Made by a program: the position numbers and the translations under genes. The notes under the pieces were generated by a model. That model saw only the letters and a list, made by a program, of their open reading frames with translations. It was not told the DNA's origin and did no database searches. Shown here piece after piece: positions 17,090 to 25,583 of a stretch of DNA of 64,000 nucleotides. The DNA lies in the NCBI RefSeq assembly GCF_030687535.1, contig NZ_CP117437.1:2315501-2379500 (forward strand). The letters run 5' to 3'. Each line of letters begins with the position of its first letter. Positions within the stretch are counted from its first letter, which is position 1. This DNA comes from Pseudomonas sp. FP2335. Its GTDB lineage: Bacteria; Pseudomonadota; Gammaproteobacteria; Pseudomonadales; Pseudomonadaceae.

Positions 17090-18889
17090 ATGCAACGCCT
17101 ATTCCTGAGCCTGTTGATCTGCCTGGGCTTCGCGCTCCCGGCCACTGCCCATGCCTGGTGGCAAGACGACTGGCACTACCGCAAACAGATTTCCGTGGAC
17201 ACCACCGCCCAAGGCGCCGCGATCAGCCAGGCCCTGGGCCGCACCGCGCTGCTGGTGCGCCTGCACACCGGCAACTTCACCTTTGACGGGGTGAAGGACG
17301 ACGGCGCCGACCTGCGCTTTGTCAGCGCCGACGACAAGACCGTGCTCAACCACCAGATCGAGAGCTTCGACCCGCTGATGGGCATGGCCCTGATCTGGGT
17401 CGATGTGCCCAAGGTTGAAGGCGGCCAGCGCCAGGACCTGTGGATGTACTACGGCAACCAGAAAGCTGCGGCTACCAGCAACGGCCAACTGGCGTTCGAC
17501 CCCAACTACACCGCGCTCTACCACTTCGACGATGCCAACGGCACCCCGGCCCGTGACACCACGGCCTATGCCAACACCGCGCTGAACGCCACCGGCGCGA
17601 GCATCGACGGCGTGATCGGCCGCGCCTTGCAGTTCGGCGGCCAGCCGCTGCTGTTGCCGGCCAGCCCGTCGCTGCAACACGCCGCCGGCGCGGCGTTCAC
17701 TTTCAGCGCCTGGTTGCGCCTGGATCAGGCCAGCGGCGAGCAAATCGTCTTCGCCCGTCGCGAGGGTGCGCACAGCCTGTTGCTGGGCTTGAACCAGGGC
17801 ACGCCGTTTGTGGACGTCGACGGCCAGCGCGCCGTGTCGAGCCAAGCGCTGAACCCCGGCCAATGGCAGCACCTGGCGTTCACCGCCGAGGGTGAAAAAG
17901 TCGCGTTGTATGTGAATGGCCGCGAAACCGCGACCCTGGCCGTGGCCGTGCCTGCGTTCAACTCGCCACTGGCGATTGGTGGCGACCTGCCGGACGCCGC
18001 CAGCACTCACCAGCCGTTTGCCGGGGCCATCGACGAGCTGCGCCTGTCCAAGGTCGCACGCCCGGCCACGTTGCTGCTGGCCGACGCCAGCGCCCAGGGC
18101 GCCGAGTCGAAACTGGTGGCATACGGCGTCGATGAAGAACAGTCCGGTTTTGGTTTCGGCAGCCTGGGCTTTTTGCTCAACGCCGTGCCGGTGGACGCCT
18201 GGGTGATCATCCTGGTGCTGGTGGCGATGATGTTCCAGTCGTGGGTCATCATGCTGCGCAAGAACCGCCAGGTCAGCCGTCTCAGCGCGGCCAACGAAGT
18301 GTTCCGCGAGCACTTCGCGCAGATCGGCACGCGTCTGGAGATGTATGCCGACGACGCGCAGTTGGCCGAGCGTCTGCAGCATTCCTCGCTGTGGCGCCTG
18401 TACCTGGTGGCGGTGAAGGAAATCCGTACGCGCCGCGCCCAGGGCGCTGACACCTCGTCAGTCTCGGCGGCGACCATCGAAGCGATCCGCTGTTCCATGG
18501 ACGGTGTGCGTACCCGCGAAAACCAGGCGCTCAGCGCCAAGCTCTCGACCCTGTCCAACGCCATCGCCGGCGGCCCGTACATCGGCCTGCTCGGCACCGT
18601 GCTGGGGATCATGGTGGTGTTCCTCGGCACGGCCATGGCCGGTGACGTGAACATCAACGCGATTGCGCCGGGGATGGCGGCCGCCTTGCTGGCCACGGCC
18701 ATGGGCCTGTTCGTCGCGATCCCGGCGCTGTTTGGCTACAACCGCCTGATCACACGCAACAAGGAAGTCAGCGCCGATATGCGGGTGTTCGTCGACGAGT
18801 TCATCACCCGCCTGGCGGAGATGCACGGCGAAAGCCAGTCCAGTGAAGCCGCGCATCGCCGCGAGCAGCACGCCGCCGTACCGGCCTGA
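17090..18889 (+). CDS. ExbB/TolQ/MotA-family proton channel with N-terminal DUF2341 and lectin-like domains
   Basis: Inner-membrane energiser subunit of 599 residues, far longer than ordinary ExbB (about 240). A signal peptide (1-22) precedes a periplasmic region. The first part (about 25-150, WWQDDWHYRKQISVDT, LWMYYGNQKA) is DUF2341-like. The second (about 150-335, LYHFDDANGTPARD, FTFSAWLRLDQ, PFAGAIDELRLSK) is a concanavalin A/LamG-type jelly roll. Then come transmembrane segment 1 (about 368-390), a cytoplasmic stretch, and segments 2 and 3 (about 497-517 and 529-552) with the MotA/TolQ/ExbB core (IGLLGTVLGIMVVF). It corresponds to PA0693 (ExbB2). A good ribosome site (ccggag) precedes ATG. 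It forms a cassette with the ExbD- and TonB-like genes immediately downstream. Confidence 0.9.
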   Translation: MQRLFLSLLICLGFALPATAHAWWQDDWHYRKQISVDTTAQGAAISQALGRTALLVRLHTGNFTFDGVKDDGADLRFVSADDKTVLNHQIESFDPLMGMALIWVDVPKVEGGQRQDLWMYYGNQKAAATSNGQLAFDPNYTALYHFDDANGTPARDTTAYANTALNATGASIDGVIGRALQFGGQPLLLPASPSLQHAAGAAFTFSAWLRLDQASGEQIVFARREGAHSLLLGLNQGTPFVDVDGQRAVSSQALNPGQWQHLAFTAEGEKVALYVNGRETATLAVAVPAFNSPLAIGGDLPDAASTHQPFAGAIDELRLSKVARPATLLLADASAQGAESKLVAYGVDEEQSGFGFGSLGFLLNAVPVDAWVIILVLVAMMFQSWVIMLRKNRQVSRLSAANEVFREHFAQIGTRLEMYADDAQLAERLQHSSLWRLYLVAVKEIRTRRAQGADTSSVSAATIEAIRCSMDGVRTRENQALSAKLSTLSNAIAGGPYIGLLGTVLGIMVVFLGTAMAGDVNINAIAPGMAAALLATAMGLFVAIPALFGYNRLITRNKEVSADMRVFVDEFITRLAEMHGESQSSEAAHRREQHAAVPA

Positions 18890-18900
18890 GGAGTATCAGC

Positions 18901-19326
18901 ATGGCTTCCGTAAACGCCTCCCACGACGATGACGACGATGCCGCCGTCGACAGTATCAACATCACGCCCCTGGTGGACGTGCTGATGGTGGTGCTGGTGA
19001 TGTTTATCCTCACCGCCACCGCCCAGGTCTCGGGGATCCAGATCCACTTGCCCAAGGCCAGCGCCTCGGTGTCGCTGTCGGAGGCCAAGACCAAGGCCAT
19101 CTCCGTCAACGACGGCGGCCAGGTGTTCCTCGACGCCTACCCGGTGACCCTCGGCGAGCTGGAAGAGCGCCTGCGCATCGAGAAAGCGCTGAACCCGGAT
19201 TTCCCGGTGATCGTGCGCGGTGACGCCTTGGTGCAGTACCAGAAGGTGATCGAGGTGCTCGACTTGCTGCGACGGCTGGAGCTGTCCCAGGTCGGGCTGG
19301 TCACCGGCAAACCGAGCCAGGGCTGA
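18901..19326 (+). CDS. ExbD/TolR-family energiser subunit
   Basis: A 141-residue partner of the ExbB-like channel. It has a short acidic N-terminus (DDDDDAAVDSIN), one membrane segment at about residues 20-42 with the conserved Asp (NITPLVDVLMVVLVMF), then a periplasmic domain (IQIHLPKASAS, FPVIVRGDALVQYQKV). The Asp in PLVDV is the family's proton-pathway residue. It lies 11 bp after the exbB-like gene, with gaggag before ATG, and corresponds to PA0694. Confidence 0.93.
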   Translation: MASVNASHDDDDDAAVDSINITPLVDVLMVVLVMFILTATAQVSGIQIHLPKASASVSLSEAKTKAISVNDGGQVFLDAYPVTLGELEERLRIEKALNPDFPVIVRGDALVQYQKVIEVLDLLRRLELSQVGLVTGKPSQG

Positions 19327-19329
19327 GCC

Positions 19330-20034
19330 ATGACCGCACAGATCCCGATGCCGCCGTTGCCGGTGAAAAACAAGCCGCCGCTGCGCCCGCTGAAGTGGGG
19401 CGCAGGCCTCTTGCTGGGCGCGGTTGCGGCCTGGTTTTTGTGGCAGTGGGCCAATGACATGAGCGGCGTGCGCCGTGAAGCGCCAAAGATCCCGACGATT
19501 ATTCCGTTGCCGCCACCGCCACCACCGCCGCCGGAAAAACCCAAGGAGCCCGAGCCCCAGGTCGAAGAAAAAATCCCCGAGCCGGTGCCGACGCCTGAGC
19601 CGCAAGAGGTCAAGCCAGCGGACGAAGCACCACCGTCGCCGGCCGATGATCTGGCCAACCCGATGCAGATCGACGGTGATGCGCAGTCGGGTAATGACGG
19701 CTTCAACATCGGCGCCGGCAAGGGCGGCGGCATGGCCGGTTCCGGTGGCGGCGGCCTGGGTGCGGGGACCTACAAGCAGTACCTGGCCGGTGTGTTCCAG
19801 CGCTTGCTGCGCGATGACCCGCAGTTGCGCAATCGCGCCTATGCAGTGCAGGCCGATTTGTGGCTGCGCGGTGACGGGCAGGTCACGCGGGCCGAGCTGG
19901 TCAAGTCCAGCGGTGATGCCGAAATCGATGCACAGGTGCTGGCGGCGTTGCGTGCCTCCCACGTGCCGCAACGTGTTCCGGACGCAGTGAAGATGCCGGT
20001 ACGCCTGTCCTTCAAGGGCCGGCGGCCGGATTGA
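19330..20034 (+). CDS. TonB-like periplasm-spanning protein
   Basis: A 234-residue TonB-type protein. It has a short N-terminal tail, a membrane anchor (about residues 18-37, GAGLLLGAVAAWFLWQW), a Pro/Glu/Lys-rich rod (about 57-105, eight consecutive Pro then EKPKEPEPQ), a Gly-rich linker, and a C-terminal TonB domain (about 155-232, KQYLAGVFQRLLRDD, ASHVPQRVPDAVKMPVRL). It starts 3 bp after the exbD-like stop and corresponds to PA0695. It would carry inner-membrane energy to an outer-membrane partner. PdtB or the porin downstream are candidates, which is inference, because TpsB transporters are not usually thought to need TonB. Confidence 0.88.
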   Translation: MTAQIPMPPLPVKNKPPLRPLKWGAGLLLGAVAAWFLWQWANDMSGVRREAPKIPTIIPLPPPPPPPPEKPKEPEPQVEEKIPEPVPTPEPQEVKPADEAPPSPADDLANPMQIDGDAQSGNDGFNIGAGKGGGMAGSGGGGLGAGTYKQYLAGVFQRLLRDDPQLRNRAYAVQADLWLRGDGQVTRAELVKSSGDAEIDAQVLAALRASHVPQRVPDAVKMPVRLSFKGRRPD

Positions 20035-20076
20035 TCGAACCCCTTTTCTACGGTTTTTTACAGGAGTTGCGTACAC

Positions 20077-21777
20077 ATGATTTCCCCCGTGAATCGACTG
20101 ACCCTGGCGGTTGGCATGGTCATCGCGACCCTGGTCGGCCAGGCGACGGCAGCCCCGGTCGCCCCCTCGGAAAACGTCACCGTCAACCTGATCCGCCTGT
20201 TGGTGCAGCAGGGGGTATTGACCCAGGACACGGCCAACGGGCTGATCGCCCAGGCTGAAAGAGAAGCCCAGCAGGCGCGCCAGGCCAACGCCGCGCCGGT
20301 GGTGGCCGCCGGTCCCGCCGCCGCGCCGGGGGACGTGCGTGTGCAGTACGTGCCGCAAGCGGTGCGCGATCAGATCCGCGATCAGGTCAAGGCCGAAGTC
20401 ATGGCCACTGCCAAGCAGGAAAACTGGGCACAGCCCAACACGTTCCCGGACTGGGTCTCGCGCATCAGCTTTGACGGCGACATCCGCCTGCGTGACGAGT
20501 CGCGTTACTTCTCCGGCAACAACAGCAACCAGATCGTCGACTACGCCAAACTCAATGACACCGGCCCGTATGACGTGAACAAGGACTCCAACACCAAGTT
20601 CCCGCCGCTGCTCAACACCACCAAGGACCGCGAGAACCTGTTCCGCCTGCGCGCACGCCTGGGCATGAAGGCGGTGCTGTCACCGGAGTGGACCGCCGGT
20701 ATCCGCATCGGCACCGGTTCCGACAACAACCCGGTGTCGACCACCCAGACTCTCGGCGGCGGCTTTGGCAAGAAGGACATCTGGCTCGACCAGGGCTACC
20801 TGACCTGGAAGGCCAGCGACTCCATGGCGCTGACCGCCGGGCGTATCGGCAACCCGTTCTACTCCACCGACATGATGTATTCCAACGACCTCAACTTTGA
20901 CGGCGTGGCGGCGATCTTCAACCACAAGCTCAACAGCGAGTGGGGTTTGTTCGGCACCGTGGGGGCGTTCCCGGTGGAATACACCGCGGATGCCGCCAGC
21001 AGCAACGGCATCGACAAGGAGGACAGCGAGACCAAGTGGCTGTTCGGCGCGCAGATCGGTGCGGACTGGAAGATCAACCGCAGCAACAGCCTCAAGCTGG
21101 CGGGCGCCTACTACCAGTTCCAGGACATCGAAGGGCAGCGCTCCAGCCCGTGCACGCCGTGGGCCGGTGCCGCCGGTTGCGACACCGACGGCACGCGCGT
21201 GGCCTTTATGCAGAAGGGCAACAGCGTGTTCCTGCTGCGCGACATCACGCCCAACCCGGCCGACCCGGCGAAGACGCCGAACCCGCAGTACGTGGGGCTG
21301 GCGTCCAAGTTCAATGTGCTCGACCTCAATGCGGTGTGGGACAGCGAGCTGCCGAGCGACTTCAAGCTGCGCAGCCAGGCCAACTTCATCCACAACCTGG
21401 CCTACGACAAGGGCGAGATGCTCAAGCGCGGCGAAGGCCAGATCGTCAACAACATCAACAGCAACGGTCAGTTTGAAAGTGGCGGCAATGCGCTGATGGT
21501 CTCGTTCACCCTCGGCAGTGCACTGGAGATGCGCAAGCGTGGCGACTGGAACGTGTTGGCCGGCTACAAGTACATCCAGCCGGATGCCTTGCCCGACGGC
21601 TTCAATGATTCCTCGTTTCACCTGGGCGGCACCAACGCCAAGGGTTACTTCATTGGCGCCAACTACGGGCTGGAAAAGAACGTCTACGCCAGTGCGCGTT
21701 GGTTGAGTGCTTCCGAGGTATATGGCGCGCCGTTCGAAGTCGATGTGATGCAACTGGAACTCAACACGCGCTTCTGA
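20077..21777 (+). CDS. Putative outer-membrane porin (PA0696-like)
   Basis: A 566-residue exported protein. It has a signal peptide (about 1-25), a predicted helical region (about 30-120, QAEREAQQARQANA, VRDQIRDQVKAEVMA), then a long barrel-like part beginning ISFDGDIRLRDESRYF and ending LELNTRF with a terminal Phe, the outer-membrane signature. Family-wide it matches the putative-porin group found with ExbB/ExbD/TonB genes. The substrate is unknown. aggag precedes ATG. The N-terminal VNLIRLLVQQGVLTQDTANGLI segment is typical of this porin group. Confidence 0.85.
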   Translation: MISPVNRLTLAVGMVIATLVGQATAAPVAPSENVTVNLIRLLVQQGVLTQDTANGLIAQAEREAQQARQANAAPVVAAGPAAAPGDVRVQYVPQAVRDQIRDQVKAEVMATAKQENWAQPNTFPDWVSRISFDGDIRLRDESRYFSGNNSNQIVDYAKLNDTGPYDVNKDSNTKFPPLLNTTKDRENLFRLRARLGMKAVLSPEWTAGIRIGTGSDNNPVSTTQTLGGGFGKKDIWLDQGYLTWKASDSMALTAGRIGNPFYSTDMMYSNDLNFDGVAAIFNHKLNSEWGLFGTVGAFPVEYTADAASSNGIDKEDSETKWLFGAQIGADWKINRSNSLKLAGAYYQFQDIEGQRSSPCTPWAGAAGCDTDGTRVAFMQKGNSVFLLRDITPNPADPAKTPNPQYVGLASKFNVLDLNAVWDSELPSDFKLRSQANFIHNLAYDKGEMLKRGEGQIVNNINSNGQFESGGNALMVSFTLGSALEMRKRGDWNVLAGYKYIQPDALPDGFNDSSFHLGGTNAKGYFIGANYGLEKNVYASARWLSASEVYGAPFEVDVMQLELNTRF

Positions 21778-21796
21778 GGCGCACAGGAGATGCCAC

Positions 21797-22423
21797 ATGA
21801 ACACGCGAATCTGCGGGCTGCTGTTGTTGTTCATCGCCAGCGGCGCTTGCGCCGAAGGCATGGAAGAGCGCCTGCGCACTCAACTGCGCAGCACTACCCA
21901 GCAGTTGCAGGCGCTGCAAAGCGAGCAGGCCCAGGCCAGTGCCGCGCGCATCGCCGCCGAAGCCCAGGCCAAGCAGGCCCAGGCGCAAATCAAGCAATTG
22001 ACCGCCGAGCTGGAAAAGACCCGTGGCGTGGCCGAACAGATGGCCGGCCAGCAACAGAGCCTGCACAACCAGGCGCAAGCCCAGGTGGCGGCAAGCAACG
22101 AGCAGATCGGCAAATTCAAGAAGGCCTATGAGGAACTGCTGGTGCTCGCCAAGGGCAAGGAGGCCGAACGCGCCCGCTTGCAGGCGCAATTGAGCGAACG
22201 TGACACACAAGTGCAGCAATGTTCAGTCAAAAATCAACAGATGTACGGGGTGGCCCAGCAGTTGCTGGCGGCCTACGAAAAGATCGATGTGGCTGAGGTG
22301 ATGAGCATCCGCCAGCCCTTCGCCAGCAGCGCGCGGGTCAAGTTCGAGGAACTGGCCCAAGGCTTTGGCGACGATCTGTACAAGAGCCGTTTCGATGCGC
22401 CCCAGGCAACCGCCAATCATTGA
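21797..22423 (+). CDS. Exported coiled-coil protein of unknown function (PA0697-like)
   Basis: A 208-residue protein with a signal peptide (residues 1-19, cleavage at ACA-EGM). A long coiled coil (about 22-145) is rich in Gln, Ala and Glu, with heptad-like LQALQSEQAQASAARIAAE patterning. A more globular C-terminus (about 150-208) contains YGVAQQLLAAYEKIDVAE. One Cys (CSVKNQ) follows the coil. It is probably periplasmic and a structural part of the machinery encoded by the operon; no enzymatic motif was seen. caggag precedes ATG. Confidence 0.75.
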   Translation: MNTRICGLLLLFIASGACAEGMEERLRTQLRSTTQQLQALQSEQAQASAARIAAEAQAKQAQAQIKQLTAELEKTRGVAEQMAGQQQSLHNQAQAQVAASNEQIGKFKKAYEELLVLAKGKEAERARLQAQLSERDTQVQQCSVKNQQMYGVAQQLLAAYEKIDVAEVMSIRQPFASSARVKFEELAQGFGDDLYKSRFDAPQATANH

Positions 22424-22443
22424 TAGACAGGGAAGAGATCAGC

Positions 22444-22911
22444 ATGAACGAATTGATTGATAGCGTGACCATCCAGAGTCTCACCGAGCTGTTGCAGGAC
22501 GCCGGTTACCGGGTCAACCCGAGCGAACAGAACGGTATCGTGCAACTGCTCAGCGCCAGCCAGGGCATCGGCTTTGCCGTGCGCTTCGGCAACCCGGCGG
22601 CGGAGCAGGGCAGTTATGTGGACTTCACCTACAGCTGCGCGCTGCGCATCCAGGGCCAATTGCCGCAAGGCCTGGCCGAGGTGTGGAACGCCTCGCGGCG
22701 CTTTGCGCGGTTGTCGGTGCAAGGTGAATTTTTGCTGATGGAAATGGACGTGGTAGTGGCCGGTGTGGGCGTCACGCATTTGCGCAGCCAGCTGGAACTG
22801 TGGGACCGCCTGTTGCAGGAGTTCATCGTCTACCTGCGTGAGTACAGCCAGCAGGCGGCGCAGTTGCAGGCCGCCGCGCAGGTGGTGGGCGAAGAGGCGA
22901 GCGTATTGTGA
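22444..22911 (+). CDS. YbjN-domain protein (PA0698-like)
   Basis: A 155-residue cytoplasmic protein. ATG 22444 is preferred, preceded by agggaagag, although the frame is open from 22420. It shows the YbjN layout: LTELLQDAGYRV near the start, then a beta-rich middle (IGFAVRFGN, YVDFTYSCALRI), a VWNASRRFARLSV segment, LLMEMDVVVAGVGVTHLRSQLELWDRLLQEF and a short tail. YbjN proteins are type III secretion chaperone-like folds, so a chaperone role for an operon product is possible but unproven. Its stop overlaps the GTG start of the next gene. Confidence 0.75.
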   Translation: MNELIDSVTIQSLTELLQDAGYRVNPSEQNGIVQLLSASQGIGFAVRFGNPAAEQGSYVDFTYSCALRIQGQLPQGLAEVWNASRRFARLSVQGEFLLMEMDVVVAGVGVTHLRSQLELWDRLLQEFIVYLREYSQQAAQLQAAAQVVGEEASVL

Positions 22912-23849
22912 AAAAGCCAACCCTGATGGTCGGCGCCGGTGCGCTGGCCCTGCTGGTGGTGGCTGTGGGCTTGAGCTTGCGGCCGGGCAGCGACCCGGTG
23001 GCGGCGCAACAGCCGGCGCCGGTAGCCGCGACGCCGGCGAGCGGCCCGGCGGTGGCGCGCCTGGGCAACCAGCAGATCGACCTGGCGGAAATGAAAAGCG
23101 TGCTGGCGAGCCTGCCGGCCGAGTCCCGCGAGCAATTGCGCGGCAACCGTGGCGCGCTGGAGACGTGGCTGCGCTCGCGCCTGGCGCAAAAAGCCGTGCT
23201 TGAACAGGCCGACGCCCAGGGCTGGCGCCAGCGCCCGGAGGTGGAGCAGCAGACCCGTGCCGCCGCCGAGCAGATTGTGTTTCGCGACTACATGCTGTCG
23301 GTCAGCCAGGTGCCTGCCGACTATCCCAGTGCGGCTGAGTTGCAACAGGCCTACGACGCCGGCAAGGCACAGTGGGTGACGCCGCCGCTGTATCGGGTGA
23401 GTCAGATTTTCCTCGCGGTGAACGACCCGCAGTCCGCCGACGCGGTCCGCCGCCAGGCCCAGGAACTGAGTCGCAGGGCCCAGGCCGCGCCGGCAGATTT
23501 CGCCGCGCTGGCCACGCAATATTCCCAGGACCCGAACACCGCCCAGCGCGGCGGCGATTCGGGCATGCAACCGTTGCAGCAGTTGGTGCCCCAGGTACGC
23601 GAGGCGGTGGCGCGGCTCAAGGTCGGCGCGGTGTCGGAGGTGGTGCAGAGCCCGGCCGGGTTCCATGTGCTCAAGCTCACCGGCCAGCAACCGGCGCGCA
23701 CCGCGACCCTGGATGAACTGCGTGAACGGCTCACCGAAGCCTTGCGCAGCCAACGCCAGGAGCAGATCGCCAAGGCGTACCTGGAAGGCATACTCAACAC
23801 CGCGACCTTGAGCATTGATGGCGCCGAGTTGAACAAGGTGTTGGAGTAA
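22908..23849 (+). CDS. Parvulin-type peptidylprolyl isomerase, membrane-anchored or periplasmic
   Basis: A 313-residue protein, PA0699-like. It starts with GTG overlapping the previous stop (GTGA). An N-terminal hydrophobic segment (about residues 5-22) anchors or exports it. A SurA/PrsA-like helical region (about 45-145, ETWLRSRLAQKAVLEQADAQ) leads to the parvulin domain (about 160-255: YRVSQIFLAV, DFAALATQYSQDPNTAQRGGDSG, VVQSPAGFHVLKL). A C-terminal helix closes it. It probably assists folding of the exoprotein, transporter or porin in the periplasm. Confidence 0.88.
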   Translation: MKKPTLMVGAGALALLVVAVGLSLRPGSDPVAAQQPAPVAATPASGPAVARLGNQQIDLAEMKSVLASLPAESREQLRGNRGALETWLRSRLAQKAVLEQADAQGWRQRPEVEQQTRAAAEQIVFRDYMLSVSQVPADYPSAAELQQAYDAGKAQWVTPPLYRVSQIFLAVNDPQSADAVRRQAQELSRRAQAAPADFAALATQYSQDPNTAQRGGDSGMQPLQQLVPQVREAVARLKVGAVSEVVQSPAGFHVLKLTGQQPARTATLDELRERLTEALRSQRQEQIAKAYLEGILNTATLSIDGAELNKVLE

Positions 23850-23900
23850 CGCGCGACCACCCGCATTGGATGCACAGACCAACAAGACAGGGAGTCTCCC

Positions 23901-24890
23901 ATGGCATTTCTAGAACCGTCCGGCGTCCAATCGCCCGCCCCCTGGCGCGCCGTGAATGAGCCACACCGCACTTGGCAGGCCTTGGCCGGCGAGATCGACC
24001 CGGAGGTGGCGCGCTACTTCCTGGTGAGTGCGCGCTGCGGTTGTTTCATGCAGGCGGCGCGCAGCCTGAATATCAAATCGACGTTGTTGCGCAAACGCCT
24101 GGCGCAGCTCGAAGAACAGGTGCGGCATGCGCTGTTCACGTATCAGGGCAACGGCTTGGTACTCAGTCGTGATGGCCAGCAATTGCAGGCACAACTGGTC
24201 GCCCTGGCCCATGAACGGCGCCTGCCGGTGGTGGAGCAGCCGCTGATCCGCCTGGCCGTGGCCGAACCGATCCTGCACGACATCCTCGGCCGCGACCTGA
24301 TTGCCTTGCTGCGCCGTAATGCCAGCGTGCGCCTGGAGATCATCTCCATCGACAGCCAGCTGTCGCTGCAAGCGGTGGATGTGGACGTGGTGCTGTGGTT
24401 GTCCGACACCGACGGCCCGGCGTGCGGCCCGAGTTTCCCCACTGAACCGCCGCAGTCCCTGGCGCGCCTGCATTACCTGCCGCACATCGCCAAGCGCTAC
24501 TCACGCCTGACCACGCGCCCGGACAGCGTCGACGACCTCGACGACTACATGTTGGTGCAGTGGCAGCCCGACGTGCAGGTCGAGGCCTTGCACCCCTGGA
24601 ACCACGTGGTGGAACAACGCCGCGCCGCCGTGGTGCAGGTGCAGGCCTACTCGCTGATGCTGGAAATGATCCGCTGCGGCGCGTGCATCGGCTTGCTGCC
24701 ACACTACATGGGCAGCTTCGACCGAGGGCTGGTGGCGTTGCCGGGGTTGCTGGACGACAGCATGCAGCGCCAGGTATGGCTGGCGGTGAACGCCCAGGTG
24801 CGGGATGCGCAGGCGGTGCAGGTGATTGTGGAGTTGATCGTAAGCACGTTCGAGGGGCGGCGCGAGTGGTTTGCCCTCGGGACTGCTTGA
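23901..24890 (+). CDS. LysR-type transcriptional regulator (PA0701-like)
   Basis: A 329-residue regulator with an atypical N-terminal extension of about 35 residues before the winged helix-turn-helix (about 38-97: RYFLVSARCGCFMQAARSLNIKSTLLRKRLAQLEEQ). A substrate-binding-like effector domain follows (about 115-315). The helix-turn-helix is less canonical than in most LysR proteins (SLNIKSTLLRKRL in the recognition part). It ends the pdt-like operon, and agggag precedes ATG. The effector and targets are unknown; in P. aeruginosa this gene also closes the block. Confidence 0.82.
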   Translation: MAFLEPSGVQSPAPWRAVNEPHRTWQALAGEIDPEVARYFLVSARCGCFMQAARSLNIKSTLLRKRLAQLEEQVRHALFTYQGNGLVLSRDGQQLQAQLVALAHERRLPVVEQPLIRLAVAEPILHDILGRDLIALLRRNASVRLEIISIDSQLSLQAVDVDVVLWLSDTDGPACGPSFPTEPPQSLARLHYLPHIAKRYSRLTTRPDSVDDLDDYMLVQWQPDVQVEALHPWNHVVEQRRAAVVQVQAYSLMLEMIRCGACIGLLPHYMGSFDRGLVALPGLLDDSMQRQVWLAVNAQVRDAQAVQVIVELIVSTFEGRREWFALGTA

Positions 24891-24983
24891 GCGACTGGCA
24901 TTGGGGTAAGCCCGTTCAAGGGCGTTGCGCTTGAGGGATAAGTGCGCGAGGCTTGCCGACCTGTCTCTGTCGGAGCGAAGCCC

Positions 24984-25538
24984 GTGCAAGCCACCCGTTT
25001 GACCCTGATCTGTCATGCCGTCACGCCCCTGCAAAAACGCGGGCGCTTCTGCGCTGACGAAGCGGTGGCGATGGATTGGCAAGGCGCGGCGCTGTCGCTG
25101 GCCGCGCGTTACAAGCCCAGCCGCCGCCTGCTGTGCGGGCCGGAAGCACGCACTCGGCAGACCGCGGGGTTGTTCGGCAGCGATGCGCTGCTTGAAGAGG
25201 CCTTGCGCGATGGCGATTTCGGCCAGTGGAAAGGCCAGGACATCAGCCAGCTGGCGATCGATGAGTTGAACGCGTGGCTGGCCGACAGCGCCAGTGCGCC
25301 CCACGGTGGCGAATCGGTGGATCAGGTCTGTGCACGGGTCGCGCAGTGGATGCAGGCCCTTGAAGCGCACCCCGGCCATATCGTCGCCGTCACCCACCCC
25401 TTGGTGATTCGCGCGGCGATGCTCTACGCCCTGCAGCTTCCGGTGGCGATGTTCTACCGGATCGACGTCGAGCCGCTGTCCAGCACGGAGCTGCGCTTCA
25501 ATACGGTCTGGCGCCTGCGCCTGGAAACTCACGCCTGA
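24984..25538 (+). CDS. Histidine phosphatase (phosphoglycerate mutase-like) family protein
   Basis: A 184-residue protein. GTG 24984, just after cggagcg, is preferred over an upstream start at 24942. The family's RHG signature reads CHA (LTLICHAVTP): the catalytic His is kept but the phosphate-binding Arg is Cys. Other landmarks are present: PEARTRQTAGLF, DGDFGQWKGQD and the second His in AVTHPLVIRA. It lies 45 bp before cobF, so a link to cobalamin metabolism is possible (CobC-like phosphatases belong to this family), but nothing in the sequence proves it. Confidence 0.75.
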   Translation: MQATRLTLICHAVTPLQKRGRFCADEAVAMDWQGAALSLAARYKPSRRLLCGPEARTRQTAGLFGSDALLEEALRDGDFGQWKGQDISQLAIDELNAWLADSASAPHGGESVDQVCARVAQWMQALEAHPGHIVAVTHPLVIRAAMLYALQLPVAMFYRIDVEPLSSTELRFNTVWRLRLETHA

Positions 25539-25583
25539 ACCGCCGAACATGGCAAAATCCACGCCCCGCAATGAGAGCAACCC

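Noticed and set aside
24891..25583. Cobalamin riboswitch before cobF
   Set aside because: The short gaps around the histidine phosphatase and cobF show no B12-box core or room for the full fold.
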